Shown piece by piece: positions 1-11,408 of a DNA stretch of 64,000 bases. Location: the NCBI GenBank assembly GCA_038380435.1, contig JAWZYU010000034.1, positions 6,678,704-6,742,703 on the forward strand, written 5' to 3'. Position numbers and translations under genes: made by a program. Within the stretch, counting starts at the first letter, position 1. Each line of letters starts with the position of its first letter. Source of the DNA: Ryuthela nishihirai (taxonomy: Eukaryota > Arthropoda > Arachnida > Araneae > Heptathelidae). A model generated the notes under the pieces. It made no database searches. It was not told the DNA's origin and was given only the letters and a program-made list of their open reading frames with translations.

Positions 1-58
1 CGAACCTGGAAACTACAGGTTACAAGCCTGACGCATTACCAACTGAGCACCCCTACAC
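1..58 (-). mobile_element. SINE A, tRNA-like head only (window edge)
   Basis: The first 58 bases match the right end of the full SINE A copy at 11340-11405. Read on the minus strand they form the tRNA-like head, with a TGGCTCAG-type A box and a GGTTyGAGTCC-type B box. The body lies outside the window. It abuts the LINE fragment that follows. Confidence 0.6.
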
Positions 59-60
59 CT

Positions 61-548
61 TATATGGCAAAATTAACCCATTTGCTGTTAATTAATATAT
101 AATTGATCATATTCTTATGCAACCCATCTGTTGGAACTCGTGTATTTGTAAATGTGCTGTTTTTAAATAAGTGTTAGTTAACCTCAAATCATTAAGTTTA
201 CTTCGTGTGGGAGATGTTCCCCATTGCCACTACAACTACCAATGGCAAAAGGACCTATCACCTCTCCCCAAAGGTCAGTTTCACTACCAGTTTTAACATT
301 GAAGTCATCTAGCACAAGAATAATATCTCCTTTCTTCAGAGAATTCAAAATTCTGATGTCCATAAAACCTTTCTCATGCTCATCAGAGTCCACAATGGGG
401 GGCATAACAGCAGATAAAAATCAGGTCTTTAATCCTAGTCCTAGTGGGAAGAAATCTTTTATTAATGCAGTCACATCCCAGAAGAGAATCACTGGCATAT
501 CTGCTGAGAAGCACACCTATGTCTTAAATATGGTTACTGCCCTTCTTC
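61..548 (-). pseudogene. LINE copy a: endonuclease domain fragment
   Basis: Read on the minus strand this is part of an apurinic-like endonuclease (EEP fold) of a non-LTR retrotransposon, the domain that nicks target DNA. The open piece at 184-405 contains a degenerate G-D-F-N block (here VLDDFNVKTG) and an NGEHL motif. Going downstream, 61-180 encodes the remains of the NTYxKH and IDYIL blocks seen in the copy at 41157-41366. The upstream part, 405-548, matches the CINERFL/IKDL block at 11443-11560. Stops and frame changes are present. The reverse transcriptase is absent, so this is a dead internal fragment. It belongs to the family that recurs ten times in this window. Confidence 0.75.
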
Positions 549-559
549 ACAAAACAAGA

Positions 560-1766
560 AATTAATTATTATTTTTAAATATCTAACCTTTCCCTATCCC
601 ATCTGGTCTCTTTCAAGCCTGAAATATCCAAGTCAGTAGTGCATAACTTTTGCCTTTCAATGGGCCACACAAGAAATATTTCCTAAAGCTTGTGGGGCAA
701 GGAAAAATTGCAGTAAATACAAATATTATTTTATAACTAGCAATACCCATGCCAAACATTTGGCACAAAACGTAAAATCTAGTTCATTAACAGGGTTCCA
801 CTCACAATCGCATGTAGATCGATAACTTCATTCACAAAGTAAGCATCGGCAAAGCCCCAGAAATCTCAAACACCTTTCGAGGGACCACTCCCGACCCACG
901 GCAACTAGGAAACCCATCTGCCACACCAAGAGGGTCAGAACTAAGAAGAACCACCCCATTAAATTCAGGACCGATCACTCAAGTACCCATGGGACCACTC
1001 TACCAAGATGGGGAAACTGCCAATTTCTGCCACCCATGACATCTCACATGTCAGCCTGCCCGTCTGTTCGGGAATTACAGCTAATATATAAGATGCTATT
1101 GATTTCATGTAGCAAAAAATCATATTTCTATAATATAACCAAATGCATTACAACAATCCTATAAGATCCTAGCAATACTTCACGGAGAAATTTGCAGAAA
1201 TAATTACATTATTTATAAATTAGCCTGTAATTTTAGTTAGCCTTGTTATTCTTACTCTTACTTTTAAAATAACAGTAAGAATAACAAAATATCAAATATT
1301 GCTTAAATATTTGACATCAACATAAGCAGTTGCAGGCTACACAAAAAGCAATGGTGGGCTGTGTCCCACTAATCTATGTTATAACACTGGAATTCCTCTG
1401 TGAGGGCCGCAAGGCAAGCTCTCTCTGGAGAGTACTCATATTTCATGTACCCGTAGAAAGTAAATGGTCAATGGAATTTGTAAGAAACTAAATTCTTGTG
1501 GAATTCTTTAGTAATTGGTAAAGTGGAATTTGTGAAGAAACTAAGTTTGACAGAAGCAGTGTTGACAATTATCTAACACCCTCCAAATTATAGGCATGAA
1601 GCAACTTTTCTTCAACCCCCCACTAAAATCTTAAACTACCCTTCCCCCTATGATCACCTCCAACATTAAACAATTAATTATGAATAACTGGGACGTCGTA
1701 CACCCTACAGGTGGCATATACATAATTAAAATAGATGAATGACCACCTATTTACAATCCAAAGATA
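560..1766. other. Non-coding stretch with a short hairpin
   Basis: I see no coding region here. A GC-richer patch at about 760-1085 looks like an old repeat, but I cannot name it. A 14-base perfect inverted repeat, TTGTTATTCTTACT, sits at 1243-1256 and 1274-1287. The rest is AT-rich. Confidence 0.5.
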
Positions 1767-3088
1767 CACTGCTCGACAATGAAAGTGCCCCATCCAGAAG
1801 GACGTTGTACAAACATGCAAATAGAAGGGTGGGTGTGCGCCATTGATATGCAAATAATGATAATCTGGAACCAATGACGTGTGTGGCTTCAAGAGATAAA
1901 AGGTGCAAGATCGAACAGGGATGGTATTGTGTTTTATGCCATCAGGTTCATTGTCACTTGGATGCTTTTGAGAGAGGAAGAATTTATAGGCCTATGTGAA
2001 ACTGGACAGACTACACGTTGTGTCACTCTCCATGTTCATCGGGATGCACAAACTGTTGGCAACAGTGGCGAAATGAAGGTTCTAGTGTGTGTCGCAGAGG
2101 GAGTGGCGCCATCTGACAGACGTCAGCATGGCTTGATAGGCACATTGTTCGACATGTTCGTTCATCACCACAGAGCACTGCAGGCAATATTCAACTGGCT
2201 GTGTCAGCAGCCATGGACGTCTCCATAACAACCCAAATGGTAAACTGAAGGTTGCATGAGGTGCACCTGCGCTCTAGGCAAGTCACATCGACTGCCATTG
2301 ACTGCAAACCATCGCTGCGCTTGTCTGGCTTGGTGCCGAAGTCGTGTGAACTGGGGTAACAAATGGAACACTGTTATGTTTAGTGATGAATCCCATGCTG
2401 GGTGCTGACGATCACCAAGTCTGTGTAGGGCGACAACCTGGCGAGAGGACGGATCCAGCTTTTGTTCACGATTGGCACACCACCCATCAGCCAGGCATAA
2501 TGGTATGGGGTGCTATTGGATATGACAGCAGGTCACCTCTTGTCCACATCACGGGAACACTGACAGCTGCATGATATGTCAGCACGGTTCTGCAGTCCAT
2601 TTTGTTACCATTCCAGGGAGGCATGCAGCAGTCCATTTTCCAGCATGTCAAATTCCATGTAAACAATGTTAGGGTCTCCAGACAATGTTTGCAACATGTT
2701 CAAGTATTGCCATGGCCAGCACTATCTCGATTTATACCCAACAGAAAATCTGTGAGACCACACTGGATGATGTATGCAATCCTCTCACTGGCTGGTGCAG
2801 AATCTCGATGAATTATGGGAGCAAGTCAACGCTGCTTGGATTTCCTCAGGACCATATCCAGTCGATTGTATTACTCCATGCCACGCCGTATTGCTGCCTG
2901 TATTGCCGTTCACGGCAGTGCAACCACCTGCTGAAGCAGTCACATTGTGCTGCATTATCTCATCTTCTAACCACTGTAAGTGACTGCAAATTAAATGATT
3001 TTATGCCAATATGTATTGCTATGTGTGTGCTACATTTCACCCCTATCCCCTCTCTTTCTGGGTAGGGCAATTTCAATGTCGTGCAGTG
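1767..3088 (+). mobile_element. Tc1-like DNA transposon with degenerate transposase
   Basis: The element is about 1.32 kb. The left end, CACTGCTCGACAATGAAAG, matches the reverse complement of the right end, CACTGCACGACATTGAAA. TA flanks both ends (1765-1766 and 3089-3090), as expected for Tc1/mariner. The plus strand encodes a broken transposase from about 1953 to 2990. It begins with a helix-turn-helix region (FERGRxIGLxETG-like). It then shows VMFSDES with the first catalytic Asp at 2385-2387, MVWGAIGYDSRSPL near 2500, a second catalytic block near 2660 where the expected Asp-Asn reads Asn-Asn, and DLYPTEN near 2730 before a stop. Several frameshifts and the lost acidic residue mean it is inactive. 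It could only move if helped by a transposase made elsewhere. Confidence 0.88.
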
Positions 3089-3090
3089 TA

Positions 3091-4530
3091 AATGTATTGG
3101 CAGAACCTACTGAACTTTTAGCATAAGACTAGAGGAGCCCCTACATGACTTAGCAAACAATATTCCAAATACTGAACTAAAACCAGCCATAATTTCCAAT
3201 AATCTAATATCTTTTAAACTCTACTTGACCTAAGTAATAGTAATGAGCTCTATGTTGACAATCTCACCTATACTTCAGCTAAAACTGGAGCTCGTCTTAC
3301 CTTACAACCATGGAGATTAATTAATGAACCATCAACCACACCTCTACCTCGATGCTAAAACTTCCTCCCTCACAACAAAGAAATCTTCCTCAACCCCAGC
3401 TTCCCTCCCTCATCACCCTGTGAAAGCACCAATCCACTGCAGCTTCAGACACCTGTGACAACAGAAACCATCGAAGTATCAACAATTAACAACACAGAAT
3501 ATGCCCTGACTTTGCTGACCCCTCAGCATCTACTGTATTGTAGTGAATGTTTGTTTGTTCAACTATGTAATGATCAAAGGGACACTGCAATAAACTAATG
3601 AAATAACTCTTCACAATTTTAAATAACAAATTGCCACCTCAAAGTTGAAACTCCTTCCTAATAAAAATCCATTAACAGCAAATCAAACCTTCGTCAGTGA
3701 CCATTCACAGGTGGTAGAATAACAGGTTCAGAATTGGCAATTCTGAACCAGTTACCACACTCTGGTGAACCAGACACTGCCAGTTACAATTCCTCCACTT
3801 AAGTTGAAAACTAACTCTGAATTTAATGCTCAACTCTGAAATGAAGAGACCTTGACCAATTAATGAATAAACTGAAACTCCTGTAAACTAAGTGCATTCA
3901 TATGCCTCAGAGAAGTGTAGAATTGTTTTTGAAAAACAAATCCACAGAAATTGTAGATATTAAATCCTATTTAAAAGAATACATTGCCACCATGTCCCCC
4001 CCCCCCCCATAGTCACTTCTCACATTAAACGAAATTTGCATTCCATTTTCAAGCAGAGCTTGCCAGAAATTCCTTTAACTCGTAATCTGCTATCCTAGAT
4101 ACAAGCAGTAGAGTATGTTTGTGGTTCATCAGTGACCATCAGTATTAGATATTTAACATCTTTTTGGAAGGAAATCAGAAATCCCTATTGAACACTTATA
4201 CTTATTTTCTGTGTGTTTATATTGAACATGCATACAGAAATATAAAGGGAGATGCACAAAAAGGATCTGTAAATTGCAGCTAGGTAGATACTGGAAAGAG
4301 AGCTAAGAACCAATCCCCTGTGAGGATGCAAAGAACCAGCCAGGCCTTGCACCTGAAGTCCAACTCCACCTTTGGTGAAGGCCATTAGACCTTTAAAAAG
4401 AGATAGCCTCTTCTGGAAAGAAAGAGAAGGGAAGGGCTGCCAGATCAGTATGGCCTGATTTGGATTACTGTGGCTATATTTACATTTTTTTCCAACCTGC
4501 TGAGGAATGATTAACCACACTGCTGACTAT
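3091..4530. other. Non-coding stretch
   Basis: No gene is supported. There is a 25-base near-palindrome at 3724-3748 (GGTTCAGAATT, then its complement), a poly-C run near 4000, and an unsupported 111-codon open frame on the minus strand at 4185-4520 with no recognisable domain. Confidence 0.5.
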
Positions 4531-4772
4531 ATCAGGTGTTTCAAAACTCTCTGTACAAATTTCAATGGGAGATAGGGAACACCAAGACAAACCTTTTTTT
4601 CACAATTGAATGTATGTCCACTGACACAACCCTTCGGTTTTAGAGGGTGCTGCAATTGGCTAGAGGGGCAAAGTTTACAACAAAGTGCAATTGGCTAGAG
4701 GGGCAAAGTGAGAACAGAGAACAGACTTGTGTTTGCCATCACCATTCATAAATCAGACACATTACATGTAAC

Positions 4773-5181
4773 ATGGAGAGTTTCATGACTGCTGAGATGG
4801 CTGACATGCATCTGGTGTATGGGGCTGCCAATGGAAACAGAAGAGCTGCTGTGAGGTTGTACCGATAGCACTTCCCAAACAGACATGTCTCAAACATTTG
4901 TGCACTTGCACCAGCAACTGCGAAAAACTGGAACATTCCATGCAAACATGCCTGATACTGGTTCGGAGAGAACCATGCACACTTCTGACATGGAAGAGAT
5001 CCTATGGCAGACTGAGGACAATCCAGGCACAAGCATGCGAGCTGTTGCATGTAGCCTTGGAGTGAACCTTGCACTCGTGTGGAGAGTGTTGCACGAGCAG
5101 CAGTTACATCCGCTTCATCATCAGAGAGTCCAGACATTGCAACCTCAGGATTATCCTCTTCGTGTGGAATTCGTGCACTGG
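4773..5181 (+). pseudogene. M1 transposase, N-terminal DNA-binding part
   Basis: This is the N-terminal part of a Tc1/mariner superfamily transposase, which binds the element's inverted repeats. Translation from ATG 4773 gives a MADMHLVYGAANGN-like start, then a stop at about 4867 inside an NRxxFPNRH block. After that comes HLHQQLRKTGTFHANMPDTG. A paired helix-turn-helix region runs over roughly 4980-5130, with MEEILWQTEDNPGTSMRAVA and LGVNLALVWRVLHEQQLHP. It ends at VEFVHW where the LINE fragment was inserted. The order and spacing match this mariner group as I know it. Dead because of the stop and the insertion. Confidence 0.8.
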
Positions 5182-5491
5182 AAAAGTCATCAACATCCTT
5201 TGAGCAGCATATTCTGCAGAGAGAGACTGCATTGGTTTGAGCATGTTGCCCATATGCATAGCTGCAGATTGGCAAAGAGGATTAAGAAAAGTGTACCTAA
5301 GGGTATCAGAAAAAGGGGAAGAACCTATGATGCGATGGGCAATGTCAAACAGGACCTTGTTGCAATTGGCCTAGAGTGGCATAATACAGCAGTTGTAGCT
5401 CAAAAGAGACATGTCTAGAGAGGACAATTACACAGTCTGGTTGAACCTTCGTAGCCCATGGCTGCATGAGGATTTTGTATGCATATATGTA
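5182..5491 (+). mobile_element. LINE copy b: 3' end inserted in M1
   Basis: This 310-bp piece is the 3' end of the LINE family. It encodes RLHWFEHVAHMHSCRLAKRI and the RKRGR block, then NVKQDL, and ends in the family's 3' tail after the words corresponding to SPWLHED. It lies between VEFVHW and FLQQ of the M1 transposase. No clear target-site duplication is visible at either junction. Extreme 5' truncation is normal for LINE insertions. Confidence 0.82.
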
Positions 5492-5913
5492 TTTCTGCAG
5501 CAGACTGCAGTGCAGCCTGATTTTCTAGCTCATGTGTGCTTTTCAGATGAGGCCTCTTTCACATGTGAGGGTGTATTTAATGTGCACAATTCTCACGTTT
5601 AGATGCATGAAAATCCGGATGGTCATCAACAATGGTTCACAGTCAATGTTTGGGTTGGTATCGTCCATGATATTTTGATTGGACCATACCTGCTGCCTCC
5701 AAAAGTGAAATTGATAAATCTGCCCGACTCAATGGGCAGATTTATCATGGCATTTCTTGAAGAAATGTTGCCGGGACTGCTGGAAGACGTTCCCATGGCT
5801 ATTCACGGATGAATGTGGTTTCAACACAACAGGGTGCCAGCACACTTCAGCAATGATGCAAGGGATTATCTGAACACCACTTTTGGAGGACGATGGATAG
5901 GCAGGGTTGGACC
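5492..5913 (+). pseudogene. M1 transposase, central catalytic part
   Basis: The middle of the transposase continues here. CFSDEASFTCEGVFN carries the first catalytic Asp at 5546-5548. NVWVGIVHDILIGPYLLP follows, then a long block ending in LPGLLEDVP. The WFQH(D)GAPAHFS block reads WFQHNRVPAHFS, so the second catalytic Asp is Asn at 5828-5830. There are in-frame stops at about 5600 and 5809. The frame runs to GGRWIGRVGP, where the 3.4-kb insert begins. The lost Asp shows that this copy was no longer competent. Confidence 0.82.
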
Positions 5914-7129
5914 AACACCTCCTACAAGACAAGGCCATACAATTACATTACAGAATAATGATGACGTTTTCGAGTGACCAACTTGGTCAGACTTTTGCTC
6001 GTGAACAAAGTGTCTGAGTCTTAAAGTAACTGAGTCAAAGAGTTGAGTCGATAGCTTGCCTTGTGTCCACCTCGTGCTTTTTTTTTTTGCTATTGTTCCA
6101 GTGATTGTTTTCTTGTAATGTAAGATTTGAGCAGTGATTTTAAAATAATATTTCAAAGGATATATCAAGTGGTAATCAACTGTGTGAAAAAACACCCTTC
6201 TAAAGTTCCTGTCTGTTGTGGATATCCGGTAAGTTGAATTTCTCCTGTGTTAGCTTGTTTAAATCTCTGTTAAAATGTGATTTTCTTTGTATATTTCGAT
6301 ATGGAAAAGTGTAGTTACTTGACTTTTTTTTTTATGTTTTTAAATACTTTTATGCTAGTCCCGGCAAAAAAAAACAATTGTGGTTTTGGAACTGAGATTT
6401 CAGATGTTTTAAAATATAAATTTCGATTTTTATTAGTGTGTTACATGTAAGATTAACATAAATGAGAAAGTTTCACTTCTGCTAAATGAGTCCTTTTTGA
6501 TAGCAAGTGTGCAGAAGTTACTTAAAGGATTTATTTTTCGGTAGTCTCTCTTCCAAGTAAATTTCAATAGATATTAGTAGAAAAATAGAAGACATTTGAC
6601 CTTAAATTTTACATATTATGCATATGATGCAACTAAAACATTGTTAATTTATTATTTAAAGTATACTGTATATATGTATACTAGTTACCTTTTCAAAGTA
6701 CCTTTAAAAATTTAGGGAAACACTAACCATTTTTTGGGTTACCCAAAGTAAATTTTTACACGCCTAGTGATTGCATTTGATATGAAGAAGAAAATGACTT
6801 TGAAAACCCCTTAAGAATCTTTTTCATATAATATGTCAGTTTCTATTAAGGACACAGTTATCATCAGTATCACTGTGTATAGTGAATTTGCATGCACCTA
6901 AGATCTGTAGGATAACTTCAGCAAGAACTTCAGCTGCTTACATTGAAATATATTTTCTCACAACCTTTTTTTATCTTTCAGTGCATACTAAAGATTTGCT
7001 GACAGCAAAGTTTTATTTTTTCAATCAACATGCCTAATAATTAATGAATGCTCTTCTAATTATGATTCAGAAGTTGAGCATATTACAATTTGCACTTTTT
7101 AAAGAAGTAGGATTGTATAATAGAAGGTT

Positions 7130-8240
7130 AAATAAAATCCTCTGCATGCATCATTTCTCGACTTATGTAGTACTTAATGCTTGGTGAAATGCAAAAATAA
7201 TCATATTTTGTTATGTCTGTAAAAAGTGAAACAGGTCATGTGCTATATTTCATTATATATGTTCTCTCAAAAGAAAGCTTTCTTCCAGCCCTAGTGGGGT
7301 TAATATAAAATAATATATGTACATCACTTCTCTACCTAAATAAAATAAATACCCCCTCAAGCAGCTGCTTGCCACAGAGGTCTGACAGGAATCTGTCAGT
7401 TTATAAACCATAGTAGAAGGTCTGTGAGGTTGGCAAGAACTCAGCAGAAAAACAACACGAACATCCATACCTACCATTATGCTTTACCATTATTCCCCTT
7501 AGATCAGTAGCCAAGAGCACTAACCATTCGGCTCTACCTTATCTAGATCGTATTTTTTAAAAATCTAGCACTTTTGTTGGGGGGAGGGGGGGGGGGTTCT
7601 AAAGCTGTAAGTAGTCATTATAAAATTATTTTGCTAAACGTATTAGTGTAAATTAATGTAACTCACATGTCGTACTTAATAATAATAATTCGCATAGCAC
7701 AAATCCTTTGACTGAATCACTTTTCTAGTCATCTAGCACTTTTTAGAGGGTATTTCTAGAGCAATTAAGTAGTCTGTTATTAGATCATTTTGCTAAATGT
7801 ATTAGCATAAAGTAATATAGGTAATGTGTTATATTTCATAGAATTAATTGGTTAAATACAAATAATTTACCTATATCACTTCTTTACATCATTGCATTTT
7901 ATTTTGAGTTTCTAAAGCATTAAATAGTCAATAATCATATTTTGCTAAGTTATTGCTCTGGTATAGGTCCATGTATTGTATTTCATAGCATTCATTGGTT
8001 ATATGCTTTCTTCCACAGAAGGAAGTTTATTTCACGTCACTAGTTGGTATATTAGAAATAATTTACTTGCTCAGTTTTTTACTTATGTAGCACTGCATTT
8101 TGGGTATTTCTACAAGCATTAAGTAACCAATAATTAGATCATTTTTGAAAGTGCATTAGTGTAAAAGTAATTTTTTATAGCATTAGTTATTTTTATCTAT
8201 CAGTCCTCTTCAACTGACATTACATTTTTTTTTAACTATC
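7130..8240. repeat. Degenerate tandem repeat, unit about 160-190 bp
   Basis: The word group ending in ATTTTGCTAAATGTATTAGT recurs in varied form near 7620, 7785, 7945 and 8140. Each is preceded by a TAGCACTT/GTATTTCTA-type stretch and an AAGTAGTC/AATAATTAGATC stretch, giving spacings of about 160-190 bp. An earlier partial unit lies near 7150-7290. SINE B1 interrupts the array. Confidence 0.6.
7338..7531 (-). mobile_element. SINE B copy 1
   Basis: This minus-strand copy has the family 3' end (TTTATTT-rich tail, then GAGGGGGTATT and the AAGCAGCTGCTTG palindrome) and a partly decayed tRNA-like head at its right end. CTCTACCT at 7330-7337 is repeated at 7532-7539 as a target-site duplication. 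It lies inside the 3.4-kb insert. Confidence 0.8.
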
Positions 8241-9331
8241 AGGAAGAATATAAATATTTCATTTGGTTAGATGTGTTAGCTTTTGCATAAGCAGTATTTT
8301 CAATTAGTTTAGTTTTGATTAATTGTATCATAAAGCTTGTAGTGAAAAATTTTTCCTATGTTAGTGTTTTAAGTAATGTCATCATGTAGCATTTTCCCTC
8401 ACATATCAGAATACAAACATACATACATATAGAATAGTGCGAATTGCATTAATAAATAGCCCTGTACCTGCAAAGAAAAATATTGGTGACCTTCAAAAGT
8501 TATTTTGAATATTATTTTTATGCTCTAATGTAATTGTTTAAATAATTTACAATTTTGTTTCATGCATCAATGAGAAACATTGTGTGTTTATGATTTATCA
8601 TGTGTTCTGATAATTCATATGGGAATTGCGTTCTCATTGGAGTCAAATTATTTGGAATAATTTTGGCTAGGTTTCACCTTTCTTGAGCTCAAGTACTACT
8701 AGTCATTAACAGTTTTTACTTTTCGCAGTAATTTTAAGTAGCAAATAATAGATTCTTGTATGACATCTTGTGGAAAATACATGCTTGAGAAAAATCCATG
8801 TGTGTGTATATACATATTTTTTTAGACAAGGCATTTATGGGATGATGAATTGCCTTTAGTTTTGATGACCTATTTTGAGTTGAAACATTTTTTTAATTTA
8901 AAAATGATCAAAAACTAGTTAAAACGATGAAATCTGTTAACTATAGCAGAACATTTAAAGTAATAAATATTTTAATTTTATTATGATTAAAAATAGTTTT
9001 CCCAATAAAAGCTAAAAATCTATCATACAGGCAATAAAAAAAAAGTGCTGAAATTGGTTATATACTAATTGTTCAGTTTCAGCAGAAATTTTTTGGAGCA
9101 AAGCTTTAATATCCTAAAGTAATAACAATATACTTATCAATGTATGCAATTGTCAATTACAATAAATAAATGCTCGAGTAACTTGTTCATTATATCTTTT
9201 AAAACAATCTAGTGGGAATCAATAGCATACAGCTAACGTTAACAAACAAAGTGCTCATGACGAGATGAAAGTGGGTCTAAGTAGTGTGAAGTCATGGAGC
9301 TGGTGTATGGCCTTCTCTTGTAGGAGGTGTT

Positions 9332-9510
9332 GCATGGACCCGTCGCCTGGCCAACCAAGATCGCCTGATTTAACATGTATCGATTTCTTCCTCTGGGGAT
9401 ACATGAAGAACCTCGTGTACGAGACTCCCATTGATTCAGATGAAGGCCTCATCACGAGAATCGCTGTCACTGCTGCACTGTTCGCAAAATTCTGGGAATC
9501 TTTCAACATA
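9332..9510 (+). pseudogene. M1 transposase, C-terminal catalytic part
   Basis: The transposase resumes here with a one-base frameshift. It then reads RSPDLTCIDFFLWGYMKN, containing the third catalytic acidic position, followed by LVYETPIDSDEGLITRI. It stops at TAA 9511. The right TIR follows to 9758. It is the continuation of 5492-5913, not an independent gene. Confidence 0.82.
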
Positions 9511-9922
9511 TAAGGCAATCAATGCTTCGACACTGTTATGCATGCAATGCTGTTGCCAGTTGCAACTATGAGCACCATTTCAAACAAACGTTTTTCACAC
9601 TTGTTTCCATTCATGTACCAGTTACACCAATATTTCTGTCAGTGCCCTCTAGCACCAAAGGGTGTCAGTGGAATATACCATTCATACAAGAAAAAGGTTT
9701 GTCTTGGTGTTCCCTATCTCCCATTGAAATTTCTACAGAGATGTTTTGAAACAGCCTGTATATACCAACCTGAATGGCTTAATGGCTCTGAGCTTGATTA
9801 TGGATATTTTATGAACTGGTGGGTTTCTGTTGAGAGAGAATCTTCTGCTGATTCCTGTTTGTTTGTGGGTTGACAGACCCCAAGTAAATATATTCACAGG
9901 ATGAATTTTCAGATGACTTTAT

Positions 9923-9988
9923 GTCAGACCTCTGTGGCAAGCAGCTGCTTGAGGGTTTTTTTATTTATTTTATTTTATTTTTTTAATA
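9923..9988 (+). mobile_element. SINE B copy 2, 3' end only
   Basis: TCAGACCTCTGTGGCAAGCA followed by GCTGCTTGAGGG and a TTTATTT-rich tail matches the last 65 bases of the full SINE B at 29300-29508. The head is missing. Confidence 0.7.
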
Positions 9989-10255
9989 TTGGATAATTCT
10001 GATCAGAGGACGTTGCAGGCACATGAAATCTAGCTTCTACAAGCATCGCCAAACCTACACTGGAGGAATTCCTACCAGCATAAGTGGCTTAAGTATTCAG
10101 TAGGCGAGAAAAATCTTTGCTGCTATGTTGGCAATAATTAGGGGGCTGTTTAATATTGTCAGCACTTCCTCTCTCTATAAACATTTTTTCTTTAAAGATT
10201 CCACTAACCAATTTCTCTCAATAGGTACATGGAATGTGAGAATTCTGAATAGAGT

Positions 10256-10890
10256 TTTTTTATGGTGTCCTCACACAAGAATTCCGTTTATTACACAATT
10301 TAAGTATAGGAGCACTGATAAGTGAACCACATTGTATCAATCCCATCTGCCAAGGAGTCAGTGTCATGTGAAGATATCGGCAAAGCAGATCAATGAAATG
10401 TCTAATGTTCAAAGAGAAATGTCAAAAGTGTATATAAGCAAAAGATGTGTTTTATCATCTAATATCAACTAGGTTAAACTTCATGAGAAACTCCACTATG
10501 GAGCCCCCATAGCAAGACATCTGCAGTATGCAGAGATAAACAACCGACATGTTAAAAAAACTAACATTCCATGCATCAGCAGACAACCACCACATATCAA
10601 TGCTATTGGACTGGTGAACCGCAAACAGCTAGATTGTTGCAGCAACCAAGTATCAATATCGCTAACAACTTTGGTGTGTACCAGACAAGGAGTGCGCTAC
10701 CGAAGTGATAAATATAACAACGGCTAAGTTTATAACTTCAAGGTGTTTCAAAATGAATTTATTACCATCATCTACAGCAATGTATAATAGTGCTGAGTCA
10801 TTTTAGTATCTAAATCTGCACAACACAGGACATATCAACTGTCCTAACAGTAATATTGTGGAAAGAAATAATTTTTATTATTCTTACTCA
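10256..10890. other. Unexplained insertion inside LINE copy c
   Basis: This stretch separates GTWNVRILN from LDILSLQETRW, which are adjacent in related endonucleases apart from a short linker. It has no coding region I recognise and no inverted ends that I could find. It could be a solo LTR or an old DNA element. Confidence 0.4.
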
Positions 10891-11023
10891 CTGTGTTCAC
10901 TTGTAAGTATTGAAGAATTCCAGCATTATAAACTAGATATTCTGAGCTTGCAAGAGACCAGATGGACAGGTAAATACGATATTTAAAAATAATATTAAAT
11001 TTCTTATTTCAAGAAGGGAGGAT

Positions 11024-11408
11024 TTGGGTTGTTTTACCTCTGAGCGGCACTTTTTTGCACACAATGGGCTAAATGGCCAGGTCACATGGACCCCGAAGGC
11101 TCAGAGAAGGTTGGGGGAGGGGACCCACTGGAACAGCTGTTGGGAGAGATGGTAGCCTCTTGTCAAGGCCATCCAGGATGTTCTTTAACATGCACAGGGT
11201 ATGGCTCTCCCGCACATGGGGCCACGGCTTAATGTCCCATCTGATGGACGGTGGCCTTTCCAAGCCCATTGGTGTCCCCTACTGACCATGGGCAGGTCGG
11301 AGAATTTTGCGGAGATAAATCTCAATGCTGAACCAGCTGGGACTCAAACCTGGGAACTACAAATTACGAGCCTGGCGCACTACCGACTGAGCCACCCCCA
11401 CCCCAAAA
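11024..11408 (-). mobile_element. SINE A, full-length copy
   Basis: This 385-bp copy is flanked by the 13-base duplication AAGAAGGGAGGAT at 11011-11023 and 11409-11421. On the minus strand it starts with a tRNA-like head (TGGCTCAGTCGG A box, GGTTTGAGTCCC B box). These are pol III promoter boxes, so transcription would run right to left. The body ends in GAGGTAAAACAACCC. It lies in the endonuclease of LINE copy c. Confidence 0.88.

Larger units (their letters stand above)
5914..9331. mobile_element. 3.4-kb non-autonomous TIR element inserted in M1
   Basis: The left end, AACACCTCCTACAAGACAAG, reappears inverted at the right end with one mismatch and continues through GCCATACA, about 26 bases in all. 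The flanks are GGTTGGACC (5905-5913) and GCATGGACC (9332-9340), a possible 9-bp duplication with seven matches. Joining one flank to CGTCGCCTGG restores R-V-G-P-V-A-W-P of the mariner transposase. The interior is AT-rich with no recognisable coding region. It holds a degenerate tandem repeat and SINE B1. The superfamily is uncertain; a 9-bp duplication would fit a Mutator-like or Merlin-like element. Confidence 0.7.
4532..9758 (+). mobile_element. Mariner-like element M1, split by two later insertions
   Basis: About 75 bases at the left end (from 4532) are repeated inverted at the right end (to 9758). Both share CTGTTTCAAAAC-type ends followed by an AATGGGAGATAGGGAACACC block and an AGACAAACC block. 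Between them lies one transposase gene in three pieces: 4773-5181, 5492-5913 and 9332-9510. The interruptions are a LINE 3' end (5182-5491) and a 3.4-kb TIR-bounded insert (5914-9331). Without these the element would be about 1.5 kb, normal for mariner-like elements. The flanking bases are TATA-like, fitting TA target choice, though the left junction is shifted by one base. Confidence 0.85.

Noticed and set aside
2685..3065. 126-codon open frame
   Set aside because: Frame-shifted reading of the Tc1-like transposase C-terminus; the true frame is different.
4185..4520. 111-codon open frame on the minus strand
   Set aside because: Low-complexity composition, no domain, no neighbouring coding signal.
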